This document shows, piece after piece, positions 52,620 through 53,176 of a DNA stretch of 53,176 nucleotides (position 1 is the first letter of the stretch; each line of letters opens with the position of its first letter). The stretch is taken from NCBI GenBank assembly GCA_019136135.1, contig JAGVUR010000042.1, positions 1 to 53,176 on the forward strand, given 5' to 3'. The stretch comes from Verrucomicrobiota bacterium. GTDB lineage: Bacteria; Verrucomicrobiota; Lentisphaeria; Oligosphaerales; Oligosphaeraceae. The translations under genes were made by a program, and so were the position numbers. Below the pieces are notes generated by a model. The model was not told the DNA's origin and made no database searches. It worked only from the letters and a program-made list of their open reading frames with translations.

Positions 52620-52762
52620 AGATGTTGGATAACAACCTGAATACAGGCACCCAGGGTGGTCGTACCTGACCAGTCCGCTGATTTCTCGGGGAAGATGCGG
52701 GACTTTTGTCACGAGGCGCCCCCTTGTCGGACCAGATGGAGACCAGGGAGTTCCAGGTCAAA
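52620..52762. other. spacer after the membrane-anchored protein
   Basis: Contains, around 52634-52672, a stretch resembling 692-732 (ACAACCTGARTAC...GG), and a lone TGTCGGAC similar to one unit of the G-rich arrays. No gene seen. Confidence 0.4.
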
Positions 52763-52953
52763 CTTTTATTTCGTACTCAAATTAGTATGGGAAAATCGCT
52801 TTCCAAACGATTGAAATCATCAAGAGTCATCTGGATTACCTAATGAGGTGCCAGTCTATGAGATTGACGATGCTAGTCAATGATTGTGCATGATTCTTGC
52901 TTGAAATTTCACAAAAAAAACGCAATTTTTTAGTGATGCAAATAAGGCTTTAG
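52763..52953. repeat. 190-bp dispersed intergenic element, copy B
   Basis: Second copy of the element at 27111-27300, in the same orientation and likewise downstream of a plus-strand gene. It ends in the same GCAAATAAGGCTTTAG. The flanking DNA on both sides differs from copy A. Confidence 0.85.
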
Positions 52954-53030
52954 ATGTGCTTCCTATTGCCAAGCTTGTACATACGTGCTTCAATGCACCA
53001 GATAATGTTCGGCCCGGGAAAGCACGGTAG

Positions 53031-53129
53031 CAGGGGAAACGCGCAATCTAAAGCACAAGCTAAAAGCCTAGCCCGGTACGCGCTGTTTCCCCTGTGATTT
53101 TTCAGGGAGCTACCCTGGAAAATCATTTT
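53031..53129. other. two nested hairpins near the window end, possible RNA
   Basis: CAGGGGAAAC (around 53031-53040) pairs with GTTTCCCCTG (around 53085-53094). Directly after it, GATTTTTCAGGG (53096-53107) and CCCTGGAAAATC (53113-53124) form an imperfect 12-bp stem followed by ATTTTA. It may be a structured RNA with a terminator or a terminal part of a mobile element; the window stops 50 bp later. Confidence 0.4.
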
Positions 53130-53176
53130 ACCGTATATCAAGCGGCCCGTTCTGTCAATGACCTACTGGGAACCGC

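Overview
The window looks like a chromosomal segment of a PVC-superphylum bacterium, most likely Lentisphaerota (Victivallales-like). This rests on protein types and architectures, not on a marker gene: DUF4838 and FAD-oxidoreductase proteins, a solute-binding-protein/permease fusion, ceramidase-like and Gfo/Idh/MocA proteins, and many secreted polysaccharide-handling proteins. There is no rRNA, no tRNA that I can see, no CRISPR array, no phage module and no transposase gene. Coding density is high and most genes lie in long co-directional runs.

Layout. 1-7.6 kb: 3' end of a DUF4886/SGNH-type hydrolase, a TibC-like heptosyltransferase fused to a GT2 domain (minus), and a very large secreted TIM-barrel hydrolase-like protein (plus). 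7.8-11.3 kb: a tight operon of a BrkB/YihY membrane protein, a ZnuA-type metal-binding lipoprotein-like protein and a cysteine desulfurase. 11.4-12.1 kb: a glycerophosphodiester phosphodiesterase. 12.6-16.0 kb: an HNH nuclease overlapping two Gfo/Idh/MocA dehydrogenases and an orphan class-I fumarase alpha-type subunit. 16.4-26.0 kb (minus): two secreted proteins, a carbohydrate ABC importer with highly unusual architecture (binding protein fused to one permease, and a second permease carrying a ~400-residue repeat-bearing insert), and an FAD oxidoreductase. 26.2-27.1 kb: an amidohydrolase. 27.5-32.3 kb (minus): an RF-1-domain protein, a short MetH and a coiled-coil/NYN RNase-like protein. 32.4-43.3 kb (minus): a near-continuous transcription unit of FAD oxidoreductase, membrane protein, DUF362 ferredoxin, SWIM/SNF2 helicase, two ceramidase-like proteins, a YkgJ/glycosyltransferase fusion and a small repeat protein. 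43.4-46.2 kb: a zeta-toxin-like pair, a pseudouridine synthase and a receiver protein with a degenerate kinase-like N-terminus. 46.2-51.8 kb (minus): CE15 glucuronoyl-esterase-like protein, secreted DUF4838 protein and xylose isomerase, a plausible glucuronoxylan-use neighbourhood. 52.0-52.6 kb: a membrane-anchored Pro/Glu-rich protein.

The intergenic DNA is as interesting as the genes. Two G-rich 10-bp tandem arrays sit exactly between convergent gene pairs; a ~190-bp element occurs twice; a 155-bp nearly perfectly centred inverted repeat sits between two minus-strand genes and has a partial relative at 32.3 kb; and two different heptamers are repeated three times at exact 10-bp spacing in divergent promoter regions. 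The best candidates for something undescribed are the importer with the repeat-insert permease and this family of intergenic elements.
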